64,000 nucleotides of DNA from Colicola sp016286205 (GTDB lineage Bacteria; Bacteroidota; Bacteroidia; Bacteroidales; Paludibacteraceae): the NCBI GenBank assembly GCA_016286205.1, contig JAEESF010000011.1:1-64000 (forward strand). The letters run 5' to 3'. The notes beneath the pieces are model-generated. The model ran no database searches, was not told the origin of the DNA, and saw only the letters and a list, made by a program, of their open reading frames with translations. Positions 8,001 through 16,793 of the stretch are shown one piece after another. Made by a program: the position numbers and the translations under genes. Numbering within the stretch: position 1 is the first letter of the stretch; each line of letters opens with the position of its first letter.

Positions 8001-9261
8001 AAACTTGTTTTCTGTTGGTTATGGCATATTCACTCCATGTTACATTACCTTTACGAACTTTTCGATAGGAAGGCGACTCGTCTAAGTTTTTGTTATAGTA
8101 GGCGTATGTGGACTCTTCTACGTCCAAATGATCAAGCCAGAAGGCAAAATTAGTGGTATTTGGGGCTTCAAAATTGAAGGTCTGCTCGTAAATCATGGCT
8201 AAATTCTTGGTTGTAGTGGATAGTGAAACGGCAGGACCTACTGCATTTTTATCCATGTACGTTACTCTGAATCGCGCCACATTGAAATAAACACCATCTG
8301 CTGAGTTGTATTTCAATTCATAAACAACCGTGCCAGGCGTAGTACTGCTTACCGGTGCAAACTGAGATGCTTGATCCCCTAACTGAATAGATGGATCCTC
8401 CTCCCCATTCTTGTACCATTTCCAACTGGCATCCTGAGTAGGTTGTGTTAAATTACCTTGGCTGTTGATATAATAATAATTGGAGTGGCAATAATAGTAG
8501 TATTGTTTCAATTTGATTTGTTTACCACTACCACGATACATATACTTCGGACCAATATAGAGTTGCCTTCCGGTAGGAGCAATCATGTCATATTCTTCCA
8601 AGAACAGGTCATTGGTCCCGTCCATGTCTTTGCAGAGTTCAATCCTATCCGCAATTTCGGATGCAGGGTGTATTTCGAAAATGATTCGTTTGGAGAGTGT
8701 CGGTTCAGTAACCGCACCGGAGGCATTCCATGTAAAGTTGTCCAACCAGATAGACTCATCGCAGGCAATACGATAGATAGAATCACCTTTATGCATCCGG
8801 TATTTAATTTCGATATAATTGACGTCAGTGCTGGTTACTCGGTCCGTAGCATAGTCGCAAGCAAACCAACCGTAACTGTTTTTAGGTTTGAATTTATTCT
8901 GTGTTGTATCTTTTTGCCATGTACTCTCTATGCGTGTTGCGGCAATGGGCTCTTGCGTTGTTTTATTTACAACAGGTGATTCTTCTGCAGAATACCAGGC
9001 CGGAATAGCTCGATCGGTATCATAATTATACCACCGAACATAGGAAACTAATGAAGAACGCTCCGGACGATAGAGATATACCCAATCACCGGGTTTGGCA
9101 TACAGTATCTGCGTCTCTGTATGCACTTGTTGCATTCCGTTAGGTAGGAACGAGTTATACGCACCTAACTGATGGTTTAGTGTGAATTGCGCTTGCGCTG
9201 TGGATGGAAGAATTAACGCTGCGCAGAGAAGAATGTGTAGAAACCAAGGTTGAATCTTCAT
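5011..9261 (-). CDS. 1416-residue secreted protein with T9SS type A sorting domain
   Basis: The start is ATG at 9261 (MKIQPWFLHILL), because an upstream in-frame TTG has no support and this ATG gives a clean signal peptide ending AQAQ. The long body is beta-rich and aromatic, with many Asn, Ser and Thr, and no catalytic motif I recognise. Parts look like jelly-roll or Ig-like modules. The C-terminus (YDIFGR, then LPDGVYIIREG and VSRKVLIRK) matches the T9SS type A sorting domain. The protein should therefore cross the outer membrane by T9SS and be attached or released. It is followed by a coupled small anchored protein. An AraC-type regulator ends 126 bp upstream on the same strand and may control it. 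Adhesin or matrix function is only a guess. Confidence 0.85.
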   Translation of the reverse strand: MKIQPWFLHILLCAALILPSTAQAQFTLNHQLGAYNSFLPNGMQQVHTETQILYAKPGDWVYLYRPERSSLVSYVRWYNYDTDRAIPAWYSAEESPVVNKTTQEPIAATRIESTWQKDTTQNKFKPKNSYGWFACDYATDRVTSTDVNYIEIKYRMHKGDSIYRIACDESIWLDNFTWNASGAVTEPTLSKRIIFEIHPASEIADRIELCKDMDGTNDLFLEEYDMIAPTGRQLYIGPKYMYRGSGKQIKLKQYYYYCHSNYYYINSQGNLTQPTQDASWKWYKNGEEDPSIQLGDQASQFAPVSSTTPGTVVYELKYNSADGVYFNVARFRVTYMDKNAVGPAVSLSTTTKNLAMIYEQTFNFEAPNTTNFAFWLDHLDVEESTYAYYNKNLDESPSYRKVRKGNVTWSEYAITNRKQVWVDSGTAPQVYQHKDSTENVANNAKEGYMLYVDGSQQPGQVFDLKVSTDLCPGAIMYFSAWLCDVSSEKNGSNGRSAPNMDFIVVGIDEFGEEHALTTFTTGEFGINAPEDLANGAWSSSNRMQRAKWHQIMFPVQFTLETTYPSYRVRIMNKSTSSDGNDFAIDDIRIYVQKPPVVPIQASTYDCPAGTTDSITAYLRVDYQAIDESSTTFYYQWRDFNNDPIETTYYNYSGSSNIRGSIQIPASEEDIIASGDTCSSLLSFDAKYYNTEVPVVKYVKEHVDADVERYIMYIAQPLVVRTNHTYNGFVSIREEDLGDKSGCGTFAELMIAGGTRITIDGEAKGDSVVDICGNRSYTLDIELTYISQNATTGELEEHSTPCRADWLIGDSTYVNANPEVYRYSFRQIEAAVEDYRTTDPLETSKTIINYLLRQRLLVLDTVTTTMQPSVSLSYTAFPVNGSAENGMAVCLTPRFLHIHPSTQTTNIMMIGDDEEELPAAIADRPRVMRISNAKKSQGEFYLKTYIRGDDGVEYKVDTVILVSSTCPSWTPIGLRASSTNELMSAEDSIRIFGPALATLEAGYDYTFHVQFKDEDEGCERGFTYFTLRIIPDEVTWNGGPWNVDDSWSSFIPMAETNVLLQPNKDYNVTFSTTDSIYDLNYTRSECENIYLPDDASMAGQEKIQIHGKAFIDIKEYAWKWTLTSIPIQGVVSGDLFVSASESTLPFVVAPINQTVGAAADDRSIFEIYLSEYNAASDKWKTASKNMSTPFEPGAAAMVGIDCDNDDVNPIIRLPKQDHMYHYYDRKKHTWMAEAEYITRDANYGKPIYNGENLLTLKEIYENVYLFGNPTLAYVDITKLVEDNSDKLTGRYYLEATGTASAPKKQEMTTFNRDVNTDEYHVLLPPYRGILLEGKAASQEITINVSSPLINPTGRKPLRRQNHTGEVATGIENPNNSTDCRMIYDIFGRLMGHDLNNLPDGVYIIREGSVSRKVLIRK

Positions 9262-9387
9262 TGTACCTAAAATTATGCGAGTCAAATACTATATAAAAAA
9301 ATCGAGTGTAAAATTACAATGAATTTCACACCCGCGCAAGCGTACTATATTATATATTAAACGAGAGTTGAGGAACTACGCTGATTT

Positions 9388-10614
9388 TTACGAATTGTCA
9401 TTTTTTTTGCTCCAAGACTTAGGCGTTTCGCCTATTTCGCGAGCAAAAACGCGCGTAAAAATAGTAGGCGAAGAGAATCCGCATTGCTGCGCTATATCCT
9501 GAATCTTCATCCTCGGATTCTCACGCATCAAACGCTTCGCTTCCTCTATGCGGTAGTTGGTCACAAACTGATAGAAATTACACCCGTATTTAGCATTTAT
9601 CAATTGCGAGAGATAGGTTCGGTTTAGCGGTAGTACTCGGCGTAAATCCATCAAGCGGAACTCCGGATTCAACCACGGTTTCTCCTCCTCCATCCATGCT
9701 TCTAATTTAGCACAATAAGCCGTGGACTCATCCTCGTTAATAGTTTCTTCTTTCTCTTCCACTTCATTGTGTTTCAGCCCTTCCCATGGGTCATGGCGAT
9801 ATAAAATCTGGCCGGTACTATACGCCATCATAAAGAATAACAATAACTGCTGCGTAAACACACGCGAGGGCTCATGCGAGAAGCAAACATAGTAGTACGA
9901 TGCTCCTACGATAAACAGCATGACCATATACCTTACCACCCATTGCACTTCGATATTCTCCATGGACGAATAGTTATCTTCACACCACTTGCGATAAGCG
10001 CGAACATGCGCCAGCAACAAGCATAATAAGAACATCGGGTATAGGGCAATAAGCCAACGCAAATCCACCTGAAAAATATAATCTAACACGGCTAACAAAG
10101 GCAATGGTAGAATTTGTAGTAACGAACGCCAAACGTTCAACCAACCCGGCCGAAGAACCTCCGTGGGATAAACCAAAAGCATCCATGCGTACATATTCCC
10201 CAGCACCATTGCTGATCCACGCAGAGGACTGTCTCCTGCCTTCACTACAGGTATATCGTATAACAAGGAGAGCACCAGAAGAAGAAGTTCCAATGTCCCC
10301 CATAAAATCAAGACATGCGCCCAAGTCTTACGTACCTGAATGCCCTCGTTATGACGCAACAGCAACCAAGCACCACAAGCGCATACGGTTAATAAACACG
10401 CATTCTGCATCGGACTGATAACGTCCTCAAACATATCGACAGGGATAAATTGCGATAGCCAGTAACTGATTACCACAACAGCAGAAAGGACTATTCCGAA
10501 CACAAATTCGGAACGGTAGTCATAATAGAATCTGGATAACCGTTTACGTCGTTCACTACGCACATCTTGCGCAGCCAGGCGTTGAAAAATATTTCTTCTC
10601 TCCAACTCCGACAT
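9388..10614 (-). CDS. membrane-bound AraC-family transcription regulator
   Basis: ATG at 10614 gives 408 residues; an upstream in-frame TTG is less likely. Residues about 35-270 contain seven or eight hydrophobic segments. An acidic linker (EVEEKEETINEDES) follows, and then a C-terminal AraC-type double helix-turn-helix (about 300-405) with IQDIAQQCGFSSPTIFTRVF. Proteins of this layout sense a signal in the membrane and bind DNA from the cytoplasmic face. It lies upstream of the T9SS-tailed surface gene on the same strand. It is divergent from the vWA gene, with a consensus promoter set in a palindrome. Regulation of the neighbours is inferred from position. Confidence 0.85.
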   Translation of the reverse strand: MSELERRNIFQRLAAQDVRSERRKRLSRFYYDYRSEFVFGIVLSAVVVISYWLSQFIPVDMFEDVISPMQNACLLTVCACGAWLLLRHNEGIQVRKTWAHVLILWGTLELLLLVLSLLYDIPVVKAGDSPLRGSAMVLGNMYAWMLLVYPTEVLRPGWLNVWRSLLQILPLPLLAVLDYIFQVDLRWLIALYPMFLLCLLLAHVRAYRKWCEDNYSSMENIEVQWVVRYMVMLFIVGASYYYVCFSHEPSRVFTQQLLLFFMMAYSTGQILYRHDPWEGLKHNEVEEKEETINEDESTAYCAKLEAWMEEEKPWLNPEFRLMDLRRVLPLNRTYLSQLINAKYGCNFYQFVTNYRIEEAKRLMRENPRMKIQDIAQQCGFSSPTIFTRVFAREIGETPKSWSKKNDNS

Positions 10615-10653
10615 ATTCAATTTTTACTACAAGACTCGATATCGATATGTAAC

Positions 10654-10697
10654 ACCTTTGCGGCTGCAAAGGTACAACAAAATTTTGATATATGCAA
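10654..10697 (-). promoter_or_regulatory. promoter of the AraC gene with mirrored -7 box
   Basis: Minus strand: TTG (10697-10695, in TTGCATA), 20 bp, then TACCTTTG (10674-10667). The -7 box is half of a perfect inverted repeat, ACCTTTGC (10654-10661) and GCAAAGGT (10666-10673), with a GGCT spacer. The left half reads CACCTTTG on the plus strand, one base short of a divergent -7 box. It may be an operator, possibly for autoregulation. Confidence 0.7.
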
Positions 10698-10720
10698 CTA
10701 TCTGAGTGATTTTTTTTGTT

Positions 10721-10737
10721 TTGGCACGGAGTTTGCT
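10721..10737 (+). promoter_or_regulatory. sigma-54 promoter of the vWA gene
   Basis: TTGGCACG, GAGT, TTGCT matches the RpoN -24/-12 consensus, with GG (10723) and GC (10735) 12 bp apart. Transcription should start near 10747, 25 nt before the ATG at 10772. No good -33/-7 promoter is seen for this gene. Sigma-54 promoters need an enhancer-binding activator; none is encoded in the window. Confidence 0.7.
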
Positions 10738-10771
10738 ATGATAGAGACAGAAGAACCAAATATACTAAGAT

Positions 10772-12652
10772 ATGAAACGTTTTTTACCCTTGTTAGCCCT
10801 GAGTGTGGCTATGATAGCAAGTGCATCGCCTGCATCTGCCTGTTTGAAAAAATCAGCGCCCATCGCCGCTCAAGCTTCGGATGAGACTAAGTTTGTGCTT
10901 ATAGTGATGGACACGACACAAGCTCTGTTGCCTTTTGCCGAAGTGACGATTGGCAAAACCGTTTTTCGTACCTCTTTCGACGGTCGCGTAGTGCTTGCCT
11001 CCGGTCAGATGAGTGGCGAGAAAGCCATTAGTGTGGCCTGCGAGGGGTACGAGACCAAGAAAATCACCGGTCCTTTCTCCTCTCCGCTTGTCGTTGCCTT
11101 GACTCCCAAACCAGGTCAATCGTCCGGCAAGAACGGCCATGTCGGTAAAGGCAGAACGCGTATTGGCGAAGTGATACTCTGCAGCAAAGCGGCTGAAACT
11201 GAAGATGGACTCTATTATGCTGTCGATGAGGCAGCAGACGCGAAGGTCTATATGGCATCCGCAACGGCGCACACAGAGGCTGCCTACGGAGGCAAGAAGG
11301 GTGGTGCTGCAATCAACAGCAACGTCTCCGCAGGCCGCCTCACAGCAGGCGAAGTGAACGATTTTGCCCGTTGGAATTTCTGGCAACACGTCCTCAACGA
11401 CACGCACAAGCGCTTCATCAGCGACTGGCGTATGGAAGCGCGTGAACGCTATACGGTTCAGTTGACCAATCAGGCCGGTTATCCGCTGGCCAATCGCTCG
11501 GTGGACTTGCTAGACGCGCAGGGAAACACTCTCTTTCAGACCGTGACCGACAATACGGGCAAAGCAGAGCTGTGGCGCGGGTTAGTCTTTAAAAGCGAAA
11601 GGCAAGAAGCGAAAGGCGAAAACTTAATGGTCCGCGTGGATGGCCGGAAATACCCCCTCACTACTAACCCTTTAACCTCCAACCTTTCGCCTTTAACCGT
11701 TTTAACAATCGACGAGCCATGCGAGGCACCGGGTGGCGTAGATGTGATGTTTGTGTTTGACGCTACGGGTTCGATGGGCGATGAGTTGCGCTATCTGCAG
11801 GCGGAGATGAAAGATGTGATCGCTCGCGCTAAAGAGGCGACCGGTGGATTGAATATCCGTACGGGTGCGTTGGTTTATCGCGACCATGGCGATGAGTATC
11901 TAACCAGAATCAGCCGTCTGACGGACGATATCAGTACCACTCAGCAGTTTATCGACAAGCAGCATGCAGGCGGTGGAGGCGATTATGAGGAAGCTGTTCC
12001 TGAGGCGCTGATGGCTGCGCTGAATAGTGGCGGTTGGGACGATCAGGCACGCACGCGTATCGCGTTCCTTATATTAGATGCTCCGTGTCATCAGGATTCT
12101 GCTACTGTGGCTTTGATGCAAGAACAGATACTGAATGCAGCCTCGCAAGGTGTGCGTATAGTCCCTGTGGTATGTAGCGGTTTAGGCGAGAGTGGGGAAC
12201 TACTGATGCGAACTATCGCTCTAGCGACCAATGGCACATCGTTCTTCCTGACCGATGATTCGGGTATAGGCCATCCGCATTTGAGACCTACAACCGATAG
12301 CCTAAAAGTGGAACACCTAAACGATATGCTGGTTCGAACGATTGTAGAATTCAGCTATATGCCAGAGTGCGTAGAGCAAGTTAGTGAACAGCAAGATGAG
12401 GGCGTTGATGAGCAGTTCATTCCTAATCCGTTTGATATCAAGGACCTGGAGCAAGATCCGACTATTGCGCATGGCCCGACAGCGCTTTACCTGATGGATA
12501 TCACAGGCAAACTGATAGCATCGCTGAATGGCGATATGGGCGAACTGACCGGCTGGCAACTTCGTGACCGTTACGGTTTGTCGTCCGGCGTCTATTTCCT
12601 AAAGGCCTTCTATGACGGACAATGGCATACGAAGAAACTACTTGTTCAGTAG
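10772..12652 (+). CDS. secreted von Willebrand factor A protein with T9SS type A tail
   Basis: This 626-residue protein has a signal peptide (1-23) and a carboxypeptidase-regulatory-like beta domain (about 40-110). A second beta domain covers about 228-300. A vWA domain (about 323-500) carries the MIDAS-type metal site DATGSM near residue 330. The C-terminal ending (GVYFLKAFYDG, KKLLVQ) resembles the T9SS type A sorting domain. It is expected on the cell surface, binding a ligand through the metal site. A near-perfect sigma-54 promoter precedes it. Residues about 274-310 come from a short repeat-like DNA stretch (11594-11694). Its last 15 bp overlap the end of convergent purF. The ligand is unknown. 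Confidence 0.85.
   Translation: MKRFLPLLALSVAMIASASPASACLKKSAPIAAQASDETKFVLIVMDTTQALLPFAEVTIGKTVFRTSFDGRVVLASGQMSGEKAISVACEGYETKKITGPFSSPLVVALTPKPGQSSGKNGHVGKGRTRIGEVILCSKAAETEDGLYYAVDEAADAKVYMASATAHTEAAYGGKKGGAAINSNVSAGRLTAGEVNDFARWNFWQHVLNDTHKRFISDWRMEARERYTVQLTNQAGYPLANRSVDLLDAQGNTLFQTVTDNTGKAELWRGLVFKSERQEAKGENLMVRVDGRKYPLTTNPLTSNLSPLTVLTIDEPCEAPGGVDVMFVFDATGSMGDELRYLQAEMKDVIARAKEATGGLNIRTGALVYRDHGDEYLTRISRLTDDISTTQQFIDKQHAGGGGDYEEAVPEALMAALNSGGWDDQARTRIAFLILDAPCHQDSATVALMQEQILNAASQGVRIVPVVCSGLGESGELLMRTIALATNGTSFFLTDDSGIGHPHLRPTTDSLKVEHLNDMLVRTIVEFSYMPECVEQVSEQQDEGVDEQFIPNPFDIKDLEQDPTIAHGPTALYLMDITGKLIASLNGDMGELTGWQLRDRYGLSSGVYFLKAFYDGQWHTKKLLVQ
11594..11694 (+). repeat. short repeat stretch inside the vWA gene
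   Basis: AGCGAAAGGC occurs twice (11594-11603, 11608-11617). AAAGGCGAAA (11612-11621) is inverted at 11685-11694 (TTTCGCCTTT). The stretch stays in frame and encodes a low-complexity linker (TTNPLTSNLSPLT) between domains. It looks like an inserted or expanded simple repeat and not conserved coding sequence. Confidence 0.5.
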
Positions 12653-14395
12653 CTTGCTGCTTTGCATGTATTTTACAAAGGCTAGGTTGACGAGGTTGTT
12701 GCCTCCTGGTGTGGGATAGTGGCCACTGAAATACCAATCGCCAGGGTGGTCAGGACAGGCAGTGTGCAGTCCTTCTAGGGTCTGAAACACTAGCTCAACA
12801 GGTGCTTGCATACCTGCGGGACGAAGCATTTCTGCCATTTTGCGGTTGATCTCTTCTACGGAGAAGGGTTTGTATATGTCGCATACACAATTGCGTTGCT
12901 CCTCTTTGGGACGTTGTATCTCGGCTTTGCAGGCCCAATAGGTCTGTTCCGCGATAGACCATAGTCCGTTGTCCTTAAGAAGTTCCATCGCGGCCTGGAA
13001 AGCACAGAATTCCTCGACATGAGCCATGTCGATGCCATAATAATCGGGATAGCGAATCTGTGGCGAACTAGATACAATCACAATCTTCTTCGGGTGCAAC
13101 CGATCGAGTATCTTCAAGATACTCTCGCGCAATGTGGTGCCTCGTACTATAGAGTCGTCAATGATAACTAAATTGTCGATATAGGGACGAAGCGACCCAT
13201 ACGTAATGTCGTAGACATGCGATGCAAGGTCGTTTCTAGAGCCAGCTTCTGTTATGAATGTGCGTAGCTTGATGTCTTTCCATGCCACTTTTTCGCTGCG
13301 AACGTTTAGACCGCGGCTACGCAACCCTTCCATCATGCCGTAAAAGGCCACTTCGGCTGTGTTGGGAATGAAAGAGAATACACTATGCTCAGTGTCGTAG
13401 TCAATGGCTTTCAGTATCGGTTCGGCCAGTTGTACTCCCAGCTGTTTGCGCTCATGGTAGATATCACGGTCTGAACCTCGGCTGAAGTAGATGCTCTCAA
13501 ACGAACACGGTGCCTGTTTCTGAGCCGGCAGGATGGTCTCGATCTTGGATGTGCCATCTTTGTGGATGATGAGTGCCTTGCCGGAAGGCAACTCCTGCAC
13601 ATCTTCACACACTAGGTCAAAGGTGGTTTGTAGCACAGCACGTTCGCTTGCGACAGCTATTACCTCGTCATTTTGGTAATAAAAGCCAGGACGAATACCC
13701 CATGGGTCACGCATGGCAAACATTTCGCCCGAACCAGTCATACCACACATCACGTAACCACCGTCATAGTCGCTCATAGTCGTGCGTAGCACGTTAGCCA
13801 TGTCTACGTGGTCGTCTATATAGTGCGTTATGGCTATGTTCTCTAATCCTTTCTCTTTGGCTTCTATGAAACAGCGCTCCACCTCGCGATCGAGGCGATG
13901 ACCCATCCATTCGAGGGTAATGTACGAATCGCTGTATATACGAGGCGACTGTCCTTGTTGTACTATCTTGTTGAAGATTTCATCAATATTAGTCATATTG
14001 AAGTTTCCGCACAGACAGAGGTTTTTGGCTCGCCAGTTGTTGCGACGGAGAAATGGATGAATATATTGCAAACCGCTTTTTCCAGTAGTGGAGTAGCGTA
14101 GATGTCCCATGTATAGCTGCGCTTCGGTCCATTCGGTGGATACTCGGCTGAAAATTTCGGAGATGGCATCTTTGCCCATTGCTTTCTCTCGCAGCATGTA
14201 TTCTGTCCCTACTTCAGCATGCATATTGACGCATGCGATTCCAGCACCTTCTTGACCGCGGTTGTGTTGCTTCTCCATCATGAGATAGAGTTTGTTCAGA
14301 CCGTACGATGATGTGCCGTATTTCTCTTTGTAGTAGTTTAGTGGCTTCAAGAGTCTAACTAATGCCACACCACACTCATGTTTTAATGGGTCCAT
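12638..14395 (-). CDS. purF: amidophosphoribosyltransferase-like enzyme
   Basis: ATG at 14395 is chosen because it gives MDPLKHECGV, with the catalytic Ntn-hydrolase Cys at residue 8 after a short propeptide. The in-frame extension upstream overlaps the promoter. The 585-residue protein has an N-terminal class II glutaminase domain and a C-terminal phosphoribosyltransferase domain, with the PRPP loop VIIDDSIVRGTT near residue 408. It makes phosphoribosylamine from PRPP and glutamine, the first step of purine synthesis. It is longer than the usual 470-510 residues, as in other Bacteroidales homologues. It has its own promoter and overlaps the convergent vWA gene by 15 bp. Confidence 0.9.
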   Translation of the reverse strand: MDPLKHECGVALVRLLKPLNYYKEKYGTSSYGLNKLYLMMEKQHNRGQEGAGIACVNMHAEVGTEYMLREKAMGKDAISEIFSRVSTEWTEAQLYMGHLRYSTTGKSGLQYIHPFLRRNNWRAKNLCLCGNFNMTNIDEIFNKIVQQGQSPRIYSDSYITLEWMGHRLDREVERCFIEAKEKGLENIAITHYIDDHVDMANVLRTTMSDYDGGYVMCGMTGSGEMFAMRDPWGIRPGFYYQNDEVIAVASERAVLQTTFDLVCEDVQELPSGKALIIHKDGTSKIETILPAQKQAPCSFESIYFSRGSDRDIYHERKQLGVQLAEPILKAIDYDTEHSVFSFIPNTAEVAFYGMMEGLRSRGLNVRSEKVAWKDIKLRTFITEAGSRNDLASHVYDITYGSLRPYIDNLVIIDDSIVRGTTLRESILKILDRLHPKKIVIVSSSPQIRYPDYYGIDMAHVEEFCAFQAAMELLKDNGLWSIAEQTYWACKAEIQRPKEEQRNCVCDIYKPFSVEEINRKMAEMLRPAGMQAPVELVFQTLEGLHTACPDHPGDWYFSGHYPTPGGNNLVNLAFVKYMQSSKLLNK

Positions 14396-14412
14396 ATCGC
14401 AAAATTTTGCTA

Positions 14413-14443
14413 CAAAAGTAGTAATCATTTTGCATAGGCGCAA
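14413..14443 (-). promoter_or_regulatory. promoter of purF
   Basis: Minus strand: TTG (14443-14441), 20 bp, then TACTTTTG (14420-14413). The start is expected near 14406, about 11 nt before the ATG. The perfect palindrome GCAAAATTTTGC (14399-14410) covers the predicted transcription start and may be an operator. Confidence 0.7.
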
Positions 14444-14522
14444 ATAGTTTTCGATTTTTGCAAAGTAAATCTTGCAAAATGATTGGCTCAAAAGAAAAAA
14501 TACGTAAAAAATTCATTTTTAT

Positions 14523-14553
14523 TTGCACAAATCAAAAAAAAGTAGTATTTTTG
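14523..14553 (+). promoter_or_regulatory. promoter of the glnN-dapF-dapL-pyrG operon
   Basis: TTG (14523-14525), 20 bp, then TATTTTTG (14546-14553). It is divergent from the purF promoter and leaves a leader of about 45 nt before glnN. No obvious promoter is seen in front of dapF, dapL or pyrG, so it probably serves all four genes. Confidence 0.75.
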
Positions 14554-14605
14554 CCACGAATTTTGAGAATTAATCCGATTAAAAACAAAAATCAACGTCA
14601 AAAGT

Positions 14606-16792
14606 ATGAGTAACATCCGATTCGAAGCGTTAAAAACAGCCGCCGAGCATAAACCCGTCGAGGTTATTGAGCCGGAAGGCAAAGTGAAGGACTATTTTGC
14701 ACGTGACGTGTTTACGCGCGACAGAATGAAAGAGTTTATCGCGCAGGAGGTCTTGGATCAGCTTTTTGACGATGTCGATAACGGTCGCACTATTCATCGC
14801 GACATTGCTGACATCGTGGCAATTGGTATTCGCAAGTGGGCTATGGAGCATGGAGCAACGCACTTTACTCACTGGTTCCAGCCATTGACAGGCGGTACGG
14901 CAGAGAAACATGACGCATTCTTTACATTGAAGAACGGCGCGCTGATCGAAGAGTTTAGTGGGGATAGCCTTTATCAGCAAGAACCGGACGCTTCATCGTT
15001 CCCGAGTGGTGGTATACGTAATACATTCGAAGCCCGTGGCTATTCAGCATGGGATCCTTCCTCTCCAGTATTTTTGATTGGAGATACGCTATGTATTCCT
15101 ACGGTTTTTGTAGCATATACCGGTGAGGCGTTGGATTACAAGACTCCATTGTTGCGTTCGACGGCTTCGCTATGCCATGCAGCTCGTGAGGTATGTGCTT
15201 ATTTTGACAAGCAGGTAAAACATGTTCATGCGAGTTTGGGCTGGGAGCAAGAATATTTCCTGGTGGACGAAGCGCTCTATCACGCTCGTCCGGATTTGAT
15301 GCTGACCGGTCGTACGCTGATGGGACATGCTAGTGCCAAGAATCAGCAATTGGAAGATCATTATTTTGGCGCAATACCTGAGCGCGTGTTAGCCTTCATG
15401 CGCGACTTGGAATATGAGGCACTCAAGGCAGGAATACCTGTTCGTACGCGACATAATGAGGTAGCACCTAATCAGTTTGAGATGGCGCCTATCTTTGAGG
15501 ATGTTAATCTAGCCAATGACCATAACCTGCTGGTAATGAGCATTATGGACCGTGTAGCACAGCGCCATCATTTCCGCGTACTGCTGCACGAGAAACCTTA
15601 TGCTGGTGTTAACGGAAGTGGTAAACACTGCAACTGGTCGCTACAGACCAATACGGGCATCAATCTGCTTGCACCGGGAAAGAATCCTTATCAGAACCTA
15701 CAGTTTGTTACCTTCTTGGTAAATGTGCTGATGGCCGTTCAGCGTCACAATGGCCTGCTGAAAGCCAGTATAGTAAGTGCAACCAACGAACACCGTCTAG
15801 GTGCAAACGAGGCACCTCCAGCTATCATTTCCGTTTTCTTAGGTAAGCAAATAACTGAAGTGCTGGATAAGTTGGAGCGTGCGTCGGCAGATGAAGGAAT
15901 CATTATCAACGCCAAGAAGGAGATGAAACTAGGTGTAGCTAATATTCCTGAGATATTACTAGACAATACAGATCGCAACCGTACATCGCCGTTTGCTTTT
16001 ACGGGTAACCGATTTGAGTTCCGTGCTGTTGGTTCCAGTGCAAACTGCGGAGCCGCTATGCTGGCTCTAAATGCGGCGGTTGCAGAACAGCTGATCAACT
16101 TCAAGGACGAAGTGGATAAGCGTATCGAGAAGGGAGAACCCAAAGAGCGCGCTCTATTTGACGTCATCAAGAAATATATCGTGGCATGCAAGGCCATTCG
16201 TTTCGACGGCAACGGTTATAGCGATGAATGGAAGGTAGAAGCCGCTAAGCGTGGATTGGACTGCGAGACCAGTGTGCCATTGGTGATCGACCGCTATCTG
16301 TCGCCTGAGACTATCAGTATGTTCAAGACAACAAGTGTGCTGAGCGAGGCCGAGTTGAACAGTCGTTGCGAAGTGAAATGGGAAACCTATACGAAGAAGA
16401 TTCAGATAGAGAGCCGCGTTATGGGCGATCTGGTTGTTAATCATGTATTGCCTGCTGCTAAGCGCTACCAGACGATGCTTCTACAGAACGTATTGGCCGT
16501 TAAACAGATATTCAGCGCAGACGAAGTAGCCAGCCTGAATGAACAGGACTATAGCATCATTCGTCAGATAGAGCACCACTCAAGTGCCATTCTTGAGGGA
16601 GTGGAGAAGATGACTGATGCACGCCGTAATGCAAATCATCAACCGGATGAACGCAGTAAGGCTCTTGCCTATCATGACAATGTGTTGCCTCTGATGGCCG
16701 AGATTCGCGAGCATGCTGATTCGCTGGAGATGATCGTGGACGACGAGATGTGGACTCTACCTAAGTATCGCGAACTGCTGTTCGTTCACTAA
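14606..16792 (+). CDS. glnN: type III glutamine synthetase
   Basis: This 728-residue protein has the GSIII layout. The N-terminal region contains WAMEHGATHFTHWFQPLTGG, where glutamate and ammonia are handled. The catalytic core holds NGSGKHCNWS near residue 335 and the ATP-binding part follows. It forms glutamine from glutamate, ammonia and ATP in the cytoplasm. Its length is normal for GSIII, which is much longer than type I (about 450). It heads a tight operon: dapF starts one base after its stop. Linking glutamine supply with DAP and CTP synthesis makes sense, since CTP synthase uses glutamine. Confidence 0.95.
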   Translation: MSNIRFEALKTAAEHKPVEVIEPEGKVKDYFARDVFTRDRMKEFIAQEVLDQLFDDVDNGRTIHRDIADIVAIGIRKWAMEHGATHFTHWFQPLTGGTAEKHDAFFTLKNGALIEEFSGDSLYQQEPDASSFPSGGIRNTFEARGYSAWDPSSPVFLIGDTLCIPTVFVAYTGEALDYKTPLLRSTASLCHAAREVCAYFDKQVKHVHASLGWEQEYFLVDEALYHARPDLMLTGRTLMGHASAKNQQLEDHYFGAIPERVLAFMRDLEYEALKAGIPVRTRHNEVAPNQFEMAPIFEDVNLANDHNLLVMSIMDRVAQRHHFRVLLHEKPYAGVNGSGKHCNWSLQTNTGINLLAPGKNPYQNLQFVTFLVNVLMAVQRHNGLLKASIVSATNEHRLGANEAPPAIISVFLGKQITEVLDKLERASADEGIIINAKKEMKLGVANIPEILLDNTDRNRTSPFAFTGNRFEFRAVGSSANCGAAMLALNAAVAEQLINFKDEVDKRIEKGEPKERALFDVIKKYIVACKAIRFDGNGYSDEWKVEAAKRGLDCETSVPLVIDRYLSPETISMFKTTSVLSEAELNSRCEVKWETYTKKIQIESRVMGDLVVNHVLPAAKRYQTMLLQNVLAVKQIFSADEVASLNEQDYSIIRQIEHHSSAILEGVEKMTDARRNANHQPDERSKALAYHDNVLPLMAEIREHADSLEMIVDDEMWTLPKYRELLFVH

Positions 16793-16793
16793 T

